Shown: one piece after another, positions 16,519 to 24,832 of the stretch
How positions within the stretch are numbered: position 1 is the first letter of the stretch
How the letters are laid out: every line of letters starts with the position of its first letter
NCBI GenBank assembly: GCA_947475765.1
Contig: CANJMM010000004.1
Coordinates: 1 to 64,000, forward strand
Direction of reading: 5' to 3'
Source: Legionellales bacterium
Lineage (GTDB): Bacteria; Pseudomonadota; Gammaproteobacteria; Berkiellales; Berkiellaceae
Length of the DNA: 64,000 nucleotides
The notes under the pieces: generated by a model
The model's database searches: none
The model's input: the letters and a program-made list of their open reading frames with translations, nothing else
Told to the model about the DNA's origin: nothing
Translations under genes and position numbers: made by a program

Positions 16519-18942
16519 TCACGTCGCGCTATGTAACTTACCTTCAGCCAATGCTTTTAAGACTAAATCTCTTGGGCCATCCGCTATAATTTTTCCGCTA
16601 TCCATTAAGATAACTCTGTCTACCAAAGACAACAAAGATCCTTTATGGGTAACCACAACAAGGGTTTTATTTGCACAGTACATTTGCAACTGTGCTTTAA
16701 ATTGCTCTTCTGTACGATTGTCCATCATATTAGTCGGTTCATCTAAAACCAAAATAGGGGGATCAATTATAAGCGCCCTAGCAACAGTAATCGCCTGCCG
16801 CTGTCCCCCAGACAATTTCTCTCCTCGCTCGCCTACTGGCATATCAAAACCTTGTGGGTGCTTAGAAACAAAATCGGTCACCCCAGCAATTTTAGCCGCC
16901 CTGAGTACTTCCGTATCTTCTACATAAGGTGCGCCTAAGACAATATTATCTTTTACAGTGCCATAAAATAACATGATATCTTGAGGAACATATCCAATGT
17001 TTTTACGAAGATTGGCAGGATCTAACTGACTGATTTCAATTCCGTCAATTAAAACCGTACCTTCTGTTGATTGATATAGGGCTAAAATTAATTTTTCAAT
17101 GCTTGTCTTACCAGATCCAATTCGTCCAACAATCCCGACTTTTTCCCCTGCACTAATCTTAAAAGAAATATTATTTAATGCGGGAACAGATTGTTTAGGA
17201 TATGAAAATGACACATTTTTAAATTCAATATCCCCTTTTAAAATAGGTCGATGTAAAGGCGTTTTTCCCCTAAGCCTGTCCGTGGGCATTTTCATCACAT
17301 TATCTAATGAATTTAGCGCTGCCAACGATTGATGATATCGCGTTAACAACCCAGCCACTTGTGATAAAGGCGCTAAAGCCCGACCCGTTAAAATAGTACA
17401 GGCAATCAAGGCCCCCATGGTCATGTGACCTTCCGTAATAATATTCACCCCTAATATCACCACGATAACGCCGGCAATTTGTTGCATAAAAACAGAGAAA
17501 TTAATGGCCGTTAAAGACAAGCCTCTTACTTTTGTGCCTAATTTTGCGGACATGCCTACCACATGTTCCCATTTTCTTTGCAAAGGGGATTCTGCAGATA
17601 CTGCCTTAATGGTTTCTACGCCCGTTAGGGTTTCAATTAACATGGCATGTTTTTGACCTGAATAGCGATAAGATTCTTTTACGACACGATTTAAAGGCCC
17701 TTGAATCATTAAGCCAACTAAAATCACAATAGGGATACAGACAATAGGCACCACCACGACCATGCCGCCTACATAGCCAATAATAATCAAAAAGAAAATA
17801 ACGAACGGCAAATCGACTAATGTTGCTATAGTTGTAGAAGTAAAAAAATCTCTAAATGATTCAAATTGCTGAAGATTGTTCGCAAAATTACCGACGGATT
17901 CGGGCCTAGAAGCCATTTTAACGCCAATCATTTGCTCAAATATATTTGCCGATAAAATCACATCTGTTTTCTTTCCCGCAATATCAATAAAATAACCTCT
18001 GAGCATTTTCATCACAAAGTCAAAAGTAAAGACCGTCATTACCCCTAAAGATAAGACCCATAAAGTATCAATGGCCCCATTTGGTACCACGCGATCATAT
18101 ACATTCATCACAAACAAAGAAGAAGCAATGGCAAAAATATTGATAAAAAAAGAAGCCAGCAATACTTCTATATATAAAGGCCATGTATTCGTAATGACAC
18201 CCCAAAACCAAGATTGTGGTCTTAAGGTTAAATTTTCATCGGTTCTATTATCAAATCGATGTGTGGGACGGGTAAAAATAGCATAACCCGTATACTCTTT
18301 ATCTAAATCATCCAATGTCATCCAGGTTTCTCCTTGACCTGTTTCTGGCTGAACAACTTTGACTGTTCGCTCTTCGCTATTTAACTCGATCAAGATACAG
18401 GCTTGTTTATTTCTGAGTAATACAACTGCTGGCAATACTAAAGCAGAAATATCCCCCAATTCTCTTTTGACAATTTGTGCTGACATTCCTGCTCTATCTG
18501 CCGCGCGGATAAATAACTCTGGCGTCAATTTATTATCTACCAGGGGCAACCCTGCTATCAATGTCTCAGGCGAAAAAGGATTATGTTCTATTCGGGTTAA
18601 GATAATTAAACAGCTTAATAAAGGATCATGGCCTACACTGTGCGTGGTTTTTATGTCCCAATAGTTTTCATCTGTTTTAAATTTTTCTGGTTTTTTAGGT
18701 TGATTCAAAGGTTTGTCTTCCGGAATATCAATAAAAGACTGTTTAATTTTTTTGGTTTTTTCAGCAATAGCATGAATGGTTTGAAATACTTTTTCTTTAT
18801 TCATAGAAATAGAAAGGTGACTTTTATTTCCCGCTTCTTCTGAGGCGGCTGATCCTGGTGCCTCTGGGTGCTCCTCTGGGAGCTGTTTTACAGGCGCCAG
18901 TACAGGCGGCGGCTGGGTTTTATTCTGCTCGTCCATACTCAA
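16519..18942 (-). CDS. lapB: Type I secretion ABC transporter (LapB/RtxB-like)
   Basis: 807 residues. After a low-complexity N-terminal extension (about 1-95, Pro/Glu/Lys-rich) comes a C39-like domain (about 100-225) in which I see no proper catalytic Cys-His pair; HDPLLSCL replaces the active motif. That is the chaperone-like CLD of HlyB/LapB-type exporters, which hold rather than cut the substrate. The membrane domain spans about 245-540. The ATPase has Walker A GRIGSGKTS, signature LSGGQRQ and Walker B ILVLDEPTNMMD. It is the first gene of the lap operon and is transcribed divergently from the porin at 19156. The extension is longer than I expect for the family. Confidence 0.93.
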   Translation of the reverse strand: MSMDEQNKTQPPPVLAPVKQLPEEHPEAPGSAASEEAGNKSHLSISMNKEKVFQTIHAIAEKTKKIKQSFIDIPEDKPLNQPKKPEKFKTDENYWDIKTTHSVGHDPLLSCLIILTRIEHNPFSPETLIAGLPLVDNKLTPELFIRAADRAGMSAQIVKRELGDISALVLPAVVLLRNKQACILIELNSEERTVKVVQPETGQGETWMTLDDLDKEYTGYAIFTRPTHRFDNRTDENLTLRPQSWFWGVITNTWPLYIEVLLASFFINIFAIASSLFVMNVYDRVVPNGAIDTLWVLSLGVMTVFTFDFVMKMLRGYFIDIAGKKTDVILSANIFEQMIGVKMASRPESVGNFANNLQQFESFRDFFTSTTIATLVDLPFVIFFLIIIGYVGGMVVVVPIVCIPIVILVGLMIQGPLNRVVKESYRYSGQKHAMLIETLTGVETIKAVSAESPLQRKWEHVVGMSAKLGTKVRGLSLTAINFSVFMQQIAGVIVVILGVNIITEGHMTMGALIACTILTGRALAPLSQVAGLLTRYHQSLAALNSLDNVMKMPTDRLRGKTPLHRPILKGDIEFKNVSFSYPKQSVPALNNISFKISAGEKVGIVGRIGSGKTSIEKLILALYQSTEGTVLIDGIEISQLDPANLRKNIGYVPQDIMLFYGTVKDNIVLGAPYVEDTEVLRAAKIAGVTDFVSKHPQGFDMPVGERGEKLSGGQRQAITVARALIIDPPILVLDEPTNMMDNRTEEQFKAQLQMYCANKTLVVVTHKGSLLSLVDRVILMDSGKIIADGPRDLVLKALAEGKLHSAT

Positions 18943-19112
18943 TTTTTCTCATAATTAGATATAAAAAACACATTAGTAGACTTATTATCGTCAAAAAAAA
19001 ATATTGCTTGATGCGGCTTTATTATAAACAAGTAATGGCTGTAAGTATAATCAGCTGATTATTTTCTCCATGGGATCGTGTAACATATAACATAGTAGTT
19101 TTTCAATATTTA

Positions 19113-19139
19113 ATATTTATTATATTTATCATATTTATT
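19113..19139. repeat. Three 9-bp tandem repeats in a porin leader
   Basis: atatttatt, atatttatc and atatttatt follow each other directly, ending 17 bases before the ATG of the porin at 19156. They lie in the divergent promoter region shared with lapB. Confidence 0.8.
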
Positions 19140-19155
19140 ACAGGATTAACAAAAA

Positions 19156-20454
19156 ATGGACTTAGTTAATTACCCTAAGTGTTTTAATCGTTTTCCACTG
19201 ATTACGGCTATTTTACTAACCAGTTTAATTGCTATGCCTGTTTTTGCTCATGTCAATAATCCTATTGTGATCCCAAGCTCTAAAAGCAGCACCATTGAAA
19301 AAGGCATTCATAATGGCGATATTGCCTTACACTTAAGAGCAAGAGCAGAGCATGCTTATGAATCAACTTTAAAAAGTGGCCGAGCTTACACCCTTGCAAC
19401 AAAGCTAACTTATAATACAGCAGATATGTGTGATTTTCTAGGCCTAATAGAATTTGACCATGTGAATTCTTATTTCAATAACAAGCATAATGCTGGCTTT
19501 AATACTACCCCTGGGCAAGAAAATGGTTTCCCCATGATACCCGATCCTAAAGGCACCGCCATGACGCAAGCCTTTATACAATTTCATGGTTGGAATCAAA
19601 CCCATGTTAAAATAGGCAGACAAGCCTTTACTTTTGATGATGAACGCTTTGTGGGCACCTCAGACTTTAGACAAACCCCCCAAACTTTTGATGCACTTTC
19701 TATTCATAATACCATGATTCCAGATGTCAAATGGTTTTATGCTTATGTATTTCAATACAACTCCCCTTGGCAAGGCAATAAACGTGCCGTAGAGGGTCAA
19801 CGCAAACATGACTCTCATTTGCTCAATGTTTCTTGGCAAGTCTTACCCGATTTAAATTTAACCGGCTATGCCTATTTTGTGCACGATAATATTCGTCTCA
19901 CCGATTCTAGTGATACTTTTGGGGCAAGATTATCTGGAAAACACGCTATTGAACGAGATTTTATTTTTAAATATTATCTAGAAGCCGCCGTACAAAATGA
20001 AGCACATGGCAATCCTTATGATTATACAGCCCATTATTATTTAGTTGATTTACATGCGCTCTATGAAAATTATACGATAAATTTAGGTTATGCCTCTTTA
20101 ACCGGTAATGATAAAAGCCCAGGAAAATACTTGAGAACCCCTTTGGCATCGAGCCATATGCACCAAGGCCTAACCGATACTTTTTTATATAATCCCATTC
20201 ATCAAGGCATTAAAGATTATTATGTCGGACTCAATGCAGATTTAATATTTAAAATAAAAGCAAAAGCAACTTATCATTATTATGACAACTATTCTGGCGG
20301 TGGCAGTATTGGTCATGAGTGGGATTTTGGCATATCGCGCCAATTTTTAAATCAATTTGAAATGGGCTTAGATTATGCCAAACTCAATGTCAAGCCCACC
20401 AGCGATTATCGTTCAGGGCATAAACTATGGCTTTGGGTCAGTGCAAAAATTTAA
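19156..20454 (+). CDS. Outer-membrane porin of the alginate-export type
   Basis: 432 residues with an N-terminal signal segment (FPLITAILLTSLIAMPVFAH, cleavage at about 32). The mature part is strand-rich: ALHLRARAEHAYE, THVKIGRQAFTFDDERFVGT (a motif I associate with the alginate_exp/AlgE-like porins), then alternating strands to the end. It probably forms an outer-membrane channel; the substrate is unknown and no alginate genes are nearby. The upstream ACAGGA lies 6-11 bases from the ATG. It is divergent from lapB and converges with mlaA, leaving only 5 bases between the stops. The last residue is Ile rather than the usual Phe/Trp. Confidence 0.75.
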   Translation: MDLVNYPKCFNRFPLITAILLTSLIAMPVFAHVNNPIVIPSSKSSTIEKGIHNGDIALHLRARAEHAYESTLKSGRAYTLATKLTYNTADMCDFLGLIEFDHVNSYFNNKHNAGFNTTPGQENGFPMIPDPKGTAMTQAFIQFHGWNQTHVKIGRQAFTFDDERFVGTSDFRQTPQTFDALSIHNTMIPDVKWFYAYVFQYNSPWQGNKRAVEGQRKHDSHLLNVSWQVLPDLNLTGYAYFVHDNIRLTDSSDTFGARLSGKHAIERDFIFKYYLEAAVQNEAHGNPYDYTAHYYLVDLHALYENYTINLGYASLTGNDKSPGKYLRTPLASSHMHQGLTDTFLYNPIHQGIKDYYVGLNADLIFKIKAKATYHYYDNYSGGGSIGHEWDFGISRQFLNQFEMGLDYAKLNVKPTSDYRSGHKLWLWVSAKI

Positions 20455-20459
20455 AAGAT

Positions 20460-21266
20460 TTATTGCACAACTTCTTCAGTAGAAGAGACGGTAGAAGATT
20501 CTGCCGCCTCTTCTGGCAAATGCTCAGGAATTTTCCCATCGCTGATTAAATATTTCCGACGTTGTAAATAAGCATCGCGGTTAAAAATATATTCATCTAC
20601 GGCTAAAGATTTAATAATATTTTCATTTTTAAGCTGTTGCGCTCGAAGATCTAATAAGTCTACGCCTGTTAAGGCATATTTTGCTTTATCTGATTCTATT
20701 AAGGGCCAAATAGATAAGGCATTAAAATCGATTGCCAAACCTGCTGTGTCTCTTACTGTACTTGACCCTAAAATAGGCAAGACCAAATAGGCTGAATTTT
20801 GATAACCCCAAACTGCTAAAGTTTGACCAAAATCTTCTTTATGTTTTTCTAGTCCTAACTGTGTAGCCGGATCAAATGTCCCAAAAATGCCCAAAGTAGA
20901 ATTAATCAAAAAACGACCTGCGTCATGGGTAAATTGTCCAAATTTACCCTGCAATAAATCATTAGCAGAAGTCGTAATATCTCTTAAGTTATCAAAAAAA
21001 TGTGTAATGCGACTCTGGACTGTGTTTGGCAAAGTTTTAGTATAAGCCTTTGCAACAGGTTTAATCACATATTTATCTGCTTTCTGATTAAATTTAAATA
21101 CGGCTCTATTGACCGATTCGTAGGGGTCTAAGCTTTCTTTTTCTGGTTCAGGTGTTTTTAAACAGGCACACCCACTCAAAGTTATGCCCAAGATGCCGGT
21201 TGCCAGTAAACAAGCTGCCTTTTTTTTAAGAAGCCTTAAATTTTTTGATTTTTTTTCTGAACTCAT
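20460..21266 (-). CDS. mlaA: MlaA (VacJ) outer-membrane lipoprotein
   Basis: 268 residues. A lipoprotein signal ends in the lipobox LSGC with Cys at about 33. The core DPYESVNRAVFKFNQKAD, then LRDITTSANDLLQGKF and FLINSTLGIFGTFDPA are the diagnostic MlaA segments; GYQNSAYLVLPILGSSTVRD is also typical. MlaA, with a porin, removes mislocalised phospholipid from the outer leaflet and passes it to MlaC/MlaFEDB. The other mla genes are not in the window. Interestingly it lies between two porin genes, one convergent and one upstream on the same strand, but no functional pairing can be claimed from position alone. Confidence 0.95.
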   Translation of the reverse strand: MSSEKKSKNLRLLKKKAACLLATGILGITLSGCACLKTPEPEKESLDPYESVNRAVFKFNQKADKYVIKPVAKAYTKTLPNTVQSRITHFFDNLRDITTSANDLLQGKFGQFTHDAGRFLINSTLGIFGTFDPATQLGLEKHKEDFGQTLAVWGYQNSAYLVLPILGSSTVRDTAGLAIDFNALSIWPLIESDKAKYALTGVDLLDLRAQQLKNENIIKSLAVDEYIFNRDAYLQRRKYLISDGKIPEHLPEEAAESSTVSSTEEVVQ

Positions 21267-21352
21267 GAAAAATCATTCCTGCATTTTAATTAACAGCATG
21301 CTCTAACGCTAACCTTATTTTAAGTTTAGTTGCTAGGTTCATTTTATCAAGT

Positions 21353-21386
21353 AAAAAAAAGCCCTACAATTTTGACATTGTAGGGC
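21353..21386 (-). terminator. Intrinsic terminator of the OprP-type porin gene
   Basis: On the minus strand GCCCTACAAT (21386-21377) pairs perfectly with ATTGTAGGGC (21370-21361) across a 6-base loop, followed by eight Ts (21360-21353). It lies 37 bases after the porin stop codon and separates it from mlaA. Confidence 0.93.
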
Positions 21387-21422
21387 TTGAAGTCAAGTGA
21401 ACAAATTAAAAGGCTGTAATTA

Positions 21423-22727
21423 CTACCAGTTAACTTGTGAACGAATACCTAAGATATTCAAACTACGCTCGCCTTTTGCATGAGTATTACGTTCAATATC
21501 GGCATGAACATAATTAGCCATAAAACGAACATTTTTGTTTACATACCAGGTAACGCCCAAAGTAAGATCATGTTCTCCACCGTGATTCAGGCCAATTTTG
21601 TTATCGGCTAAATTCACAAAACTGTAACGAGCTGCTACTTCTACAGCGCCACTCTTAGCATGAGGCATCACACCACCAAAGGTACCAGAAGCAAAATCAT
21701 ACTTTCTGGATTCGCCTGTTAAGACATAAGCAGCAGACACATAGTAACCATAGAAATCGAGATCTCCACCAGCAACACGATCTACATCTGTCATTACGTA
21801 TTCCCCTTGCACCACCAATGGACCCCATTGGCCAGCGGCTTCTAAGCCATACACTTCATAATGCCGAGCTGTATTAGCGGGAATGGCTGTAGATAATGAT
21901 GGCGTTGAGCGCGCGCGCACTTCTGGTCTGGCAGTAAATGCGAGAGTATTATGCGTGTCATGCAGTTTTTGATGCCGCGCAGACAAACCAAAATGATACA
22001 CTTCACCCGCAGTATGTACTGGGGAAAAAGTTAAACGACCTGCAATGGCAAGTGGATCACTGCCAACTCTAGGAAGACCATCGGGTGTGATATTAAGCGC
22101 ATCTGAGACTTGACGCACACCATGCTGAGGATGATAAAGTGCTCCGGCTAAAGTCAACATATTGTTATATTGCCATTCGCCATAAACGCCTAATCCAAAA
22201 CCTGGATCAAAAGCCTGAATAGGCAGGGGTGTTTCCATTAAGGCAATAGTATTAGAACTTGCCCAATTTTCTAAACTAAAAGGAATGCTAAGTTGTCCAA
22301 CTCCAATCCAAAGGTTATTACAAGGCGTATAAGCTAAATACGCTTCGTTCACAATATTGGCATTAAAGCCATTAGATACGCCACCAGCAGTGATATTATT
22401 GAAGTTAATGTCGTTTAGCTTGAATTCTGCTTTGTATTCCCACTTATCGCCTACACCGCCTTGTATGGCCATTTGGGCTCTACGTAAATTAGACCCACTT
22501 GGGTAACCAGAACGATCGGTCTCATCGCCGTTATATAAAGCGACGTCATAATGAATTCGACCTGTTAAATCAAACCAATAGCCCCCTTTTGCTGCTTTGT
22601 TGCCAAGCTGAATGCCGCCACGAGAGTCTATTTCCATGTCTCGTTCAGCAAAAGCACAATTAGATGCCACTAAGCCCAAGCCAGCAACGGCTAGTAAGGC
22701 TAATTTCAGTTTAGTACGCTTCCTCAT
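21423..22727 (-). CDS. OprP/OprO-type outer-membrane porin
   Basis: 434 residues. Signal peptide to about residue 27 (LGLVASNCAFAE). The mature start SRGGIQLGNKAAKGGYWFDL, followed by GRIHYDVALYNGD, SNLRRAQMAIQGGVGDKWEY and KAEFKLNDI, matches the phosphate-selective porin O/P family (PF07396). The chain ends in RSQVNW; a terminal aromatic residue is the usual BAM signal. Ribosome site TAGGAG lies about 10 bases before ATG 22727. A strong terminator follows. Family members need not be phosphate-specific, so the substrate is open. It is a single-gene unit, probably highly expressed given the good ribosome site and terminator. Confidence 0.9.
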   Translation of the reverse strand: MRKRTKLKLALLAVAGLGLVASNCAFAERDMEIDSRGGIQLGNKAAKGGYWFDLTGRIHYDVALYNGDETDRSGYPSGSNLRRAQMAIQGGVGDKWEYKAEFKLNDINFNNITAGGVSNGFNANIVNEAYLAYTPCNNLWIGVGQLSIPFSLENWASSNTIALMETPLPIQAFDPGFGLGVYGEWQYNNMLTLAGALYHPQHGVRQVSDALNITPDGLPRVGSDPLAIAGRLTFSPVHTAGEVYHFGLSARHQKLHDTHNTLAFTARPEVRARSTPSLSTAIPANTARHYEVYGLEAAGQWGPLVVQGEYVMTDVDRVAGGDLDFYGYYVSAAYVLTGESRKYDFASGTFGGVMPHAKSGAVEVAARYSFVNLADNKIGLNHGGEHDLTLGVTWYVNKNVRFMANYVHADIERNTHAKGERSLNILGIRSQVNW

Positions 22728-22957
22728 GAATCTATCTCTCCTAAATTTGACACGTGATTACGGTCTTGAACAAAATTAATTTTTAAGCAACAAAACTATA
22801 CCGTTTTTTATCTTACAAACTTCGAAGAGAAAAATGGCGCAGCCAGCCACATCAAATCTATGCTATCAGAACTTCTGCTTTGACACAAAACAATCTAGCA
22901 TAAAATTTGCTTTCCCGTTTTTTTATTTAAAAAAAATAAAATGATAATGGTATAATG

Positions 22958-23815
22958 TTACAAGAAAATATCTGGCAATAATTTCCTTGACGCATTAACT
23001 GCATAATCCGAAAAGTCACTTAGCCCTGCTGCTTTCAATACAAGCTCATCTACAAAAAATTGCCCGGTGATGCTATTAGATTGGGATAAGACGGATATAG
23101 CAGCATCAGCCATAATATTTGGTTTTCTGGCCTGTTCTAACCATTCTTTAGGAAAATTAACTTCAATGGCTGAAGTAGCAATGATGGTTTTAGGCCATAA
23201 AGCATTCACCCCAATCCCATATTCTCTTAGCTCTTCAGCTAATCCTAATGTACATAAACTCATGCCATATTTAGACAAGCTATAAGCTAGAAAATTTTTA
23301 AACCATTTTGGATCTAAGTTAAGTGGAGGAGAAAACGTTAGAATTCTTCCTGAGTTCGATTTTTTTAAATAGGGAATAGCATATTTTGAACATAAAAAAG
23401 TACCACGAACATTCACTTGTTGCATTAAATCATAATCTTTAAGGTTTAGTTGCTGACTTGTGGCAAGTTTAATGGCGCTGGCATTATTAATCAGAAAATC
23501 GATGCCTCCAAAAGCCGAAACAGTTTGATCGATAGCACTTTTTACCGCCGCTTCTTCTCTGATATCGGTTTGAATGGCAATAACCTTATCTGTGCCATAT
23601 TTATCTGCAATTTCGGCTCGTACGCTTTCAATGGTTCCAGGCAAGCTAGGATGAGGCTCTTTGGTTTTAGCCACAATGGCTATTTTGACGCCTAATGCTG
23701 CTAATGATAAAGCCACTTCACGACCAATCCCTCTGCTTGCACCCGTAATAAAAGCAATTTTTTGATTAAAAAAAGATTTTTGATCTTTAGTCATTAAGCT
23801 TAAAAAATCAGCCAT
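22958..23815 (-). CDS. SDR-family oxidoreductase (HSDL2-like)
   Basis: 285 residues of a short-chain dehydrogenase. The cofactor motif TGASRGIG is at about 25-32, NNASA at about 110, and the active-site YSLSK at about 178-182 after a Ser in LTFSPPLNL. The PPLNLDPKWF segment and the KTIIATSAIE segment resemble the HSDL2/hydroxysteroid-dehydrogenase-like subgroup, often linked to lipid or fatty-acid metabolism; the real substrate is unknown. It stands alone, with three 14-bp tandem repeats running right up to its start codon and only a weak GAGA ribosome site inside them. Confidence 0.88.
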   Translation of the reverse strand: MADFLSLMTKDQKSFFNQKIAFITGASRGIGREVALSLAALGVKIAIVAKTKEPHPSLPGTIESVRAEIADKYGTDKVIAIQTDIREEAAVKSAIDQTVSAFGGIDFLINNASAIKLATSQQLNLKDYDLMQQVNVRGTFLCSKYAIPYLKKSNSGRILTFSPPLNLDPKWFKNFLAYSLSKYGMSLCTLGLAEELREYGIGVNALWPKTIIATSAIEVNFPKEWLEQARKPNIMADAAISVLSQSNSITGQFFVDELVLKAAGLSDFSDYAVNASRKLLPDIFL

Positions 23816-23856
23816 TATTTTTTATCTCTTATTTTTTGTTTCTTATTTTTTATTCC
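23815..23856 (-). repeat. Three 14-bp tandem repeats directly before the SDR start codon
   Basis: On the plus strand the units are ttattttttatctc, ttattttttgtttc and ttattttttattcc. On the minus strand each unit has a GAGA/GAAA/GGAA word followed by an A-rich stretch, so units double as candidate ribosome sites next to the ATG at 23813-23815. Confidence 0.85.
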
Positions 23857-23894
23857 TGCTATTTAGCATGAAAGAAAACAACCCGTTTGGCAAA

Positions 23895-24623
23895 TTAAAT
23901 GCCTTGGGCACTTAAATAATCTGGCGACACTAAAATGGTTCTTAAAGAATTGGGTTGATGCTCAACTGAAATATGACTTTCTTCAAACATTAACATCAAT
24001 TCTTGAGATAAATGTGCTGGCACGCGCGGGTGTTGCGTGACTGGAAATAAAGCCACTTGCTTCCAACCCATGGCACGCATTAGGTTACCCATAAGTTTAA
24101 GGCTTTGAGAAGTGTAATCTGTGGAAAATAAACTGGTGCCTCCAGCTAATAGTGAGGTTTGAACAAAAAACTGTTCTGATTTTCCCTCAAGATTTATAAA
24201 TTTCACCCCTGAGAGAATATATAATTCTGGATAATGTCCTATTTGATCTAAATAATCTAAAGATTGAATAAATTTATTTTGAGCATATTCTCTAAGTTCA
24301 TGAGGAATGGCTGCAGGATGCCCCTCAGGTAATAATCTTGCACCATATAACCCTAATGCTTCCATTAGGATAACCATGTCATCTATGGTTTGTTGATTAT
24401 ATTTAGGCGCTGTAATCATTACGCCCTCTGAGACAGTGGTCAATAAAAATTGGCTACGATGGTTCACTGAAGCTTCAGAAATGATTTCATTTTCAGCCTG
24501 TCGAATAACTTTTATTTCTATTTCACGCTTTGCTTCTGCAAAGACGTTTTGAGTGTACAAACAAATAATAATAGGGAGGGTAAAAATAACGGCCTTTATA
24601 AGTAAGTTAATATGCTTGTTCAT
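23895..24623 (-). CDS. Exported protein of unknown function
   Basis: 242 residues, not recognised. A signal peptide is likely (KAVIFTLPIIICLYTQNVFA, cut at about 29). The mature protein has two similar-looking halves, each ending in a phrase of the type 'MEALGLYGARLLPEGHPAAI' and 'MRAMGWKQVALFPVTQHPRV', about 95 residues apart, which suggests an internal duplication. It should be periplasmic or secreted. It is divergent from the effector-like gene at 24833, with two 15-bp direct repeats between them that may control both. No operon partner is seen. Confidence 0.6.
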   Translation of the reverse strand: MNKHINLLIKAVIFTLPIIICLYTQNVFAEAKREIEIKVIRQAENEIISEASVNHRSQFLLTTVSEGVMITAPKYNQQTIDDMVILMEALGLYGARLLPEGHPAAIPHELREYAQNKFIQSLDYLDQIGHYPELYILSGVKFINLEGKSEQFFVQTSLLAGGTSLFSTDYTSQSLKLMGNLMRAMGWKQVALFPVTQHPRVPAHLSQELMLMFEESHISVEHQPNSLRTILVSPDYLSAQGI

Positions 24624-24709
24624 GATAAAGTATCCTCAATAATTAAAAAACAATCAAAATTATTAGAAATCTATCTTACTTTATCTTTAGTTACTTTTCA
24701 ACTAACTTA

Positions 24710-24745
24710 GCTACCGTTTGTCGGCTTAAAGCTACCGTCTGTCGG
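24710..24745. promoter_or_regulatory. Direct repeat of a CCG-N5-CGG dyad, candidate operator
   Basis: gctaccgtttgtcgg (24710-24724) and gctaccgtctgtcgg (24731-24745) repeat with a 21-bp period, two helical turns. Each copy contains the dyad CCG-N5-CGG. They lie between divergent genes. The second copy followed by six Ts could also be read as a very short terminator. Confidence 0.5.
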
Positions 24746-24832
24746 TTTTTTCTCAAAAATCATTGTGTAAAGCTTCAATTGCCTTAAACTCACAAAACTC
24801 ACAGCACTCAGCGCATTCATAGGAAAATAAAG

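Noticed and set aside
16519-18942. Active C39 peptidase in the LapB-like transporter
   Set aside because: The domain lacks a recognisable catalytic Cys-His pair; it fits the inactive C39-like domain of RTX exporters.
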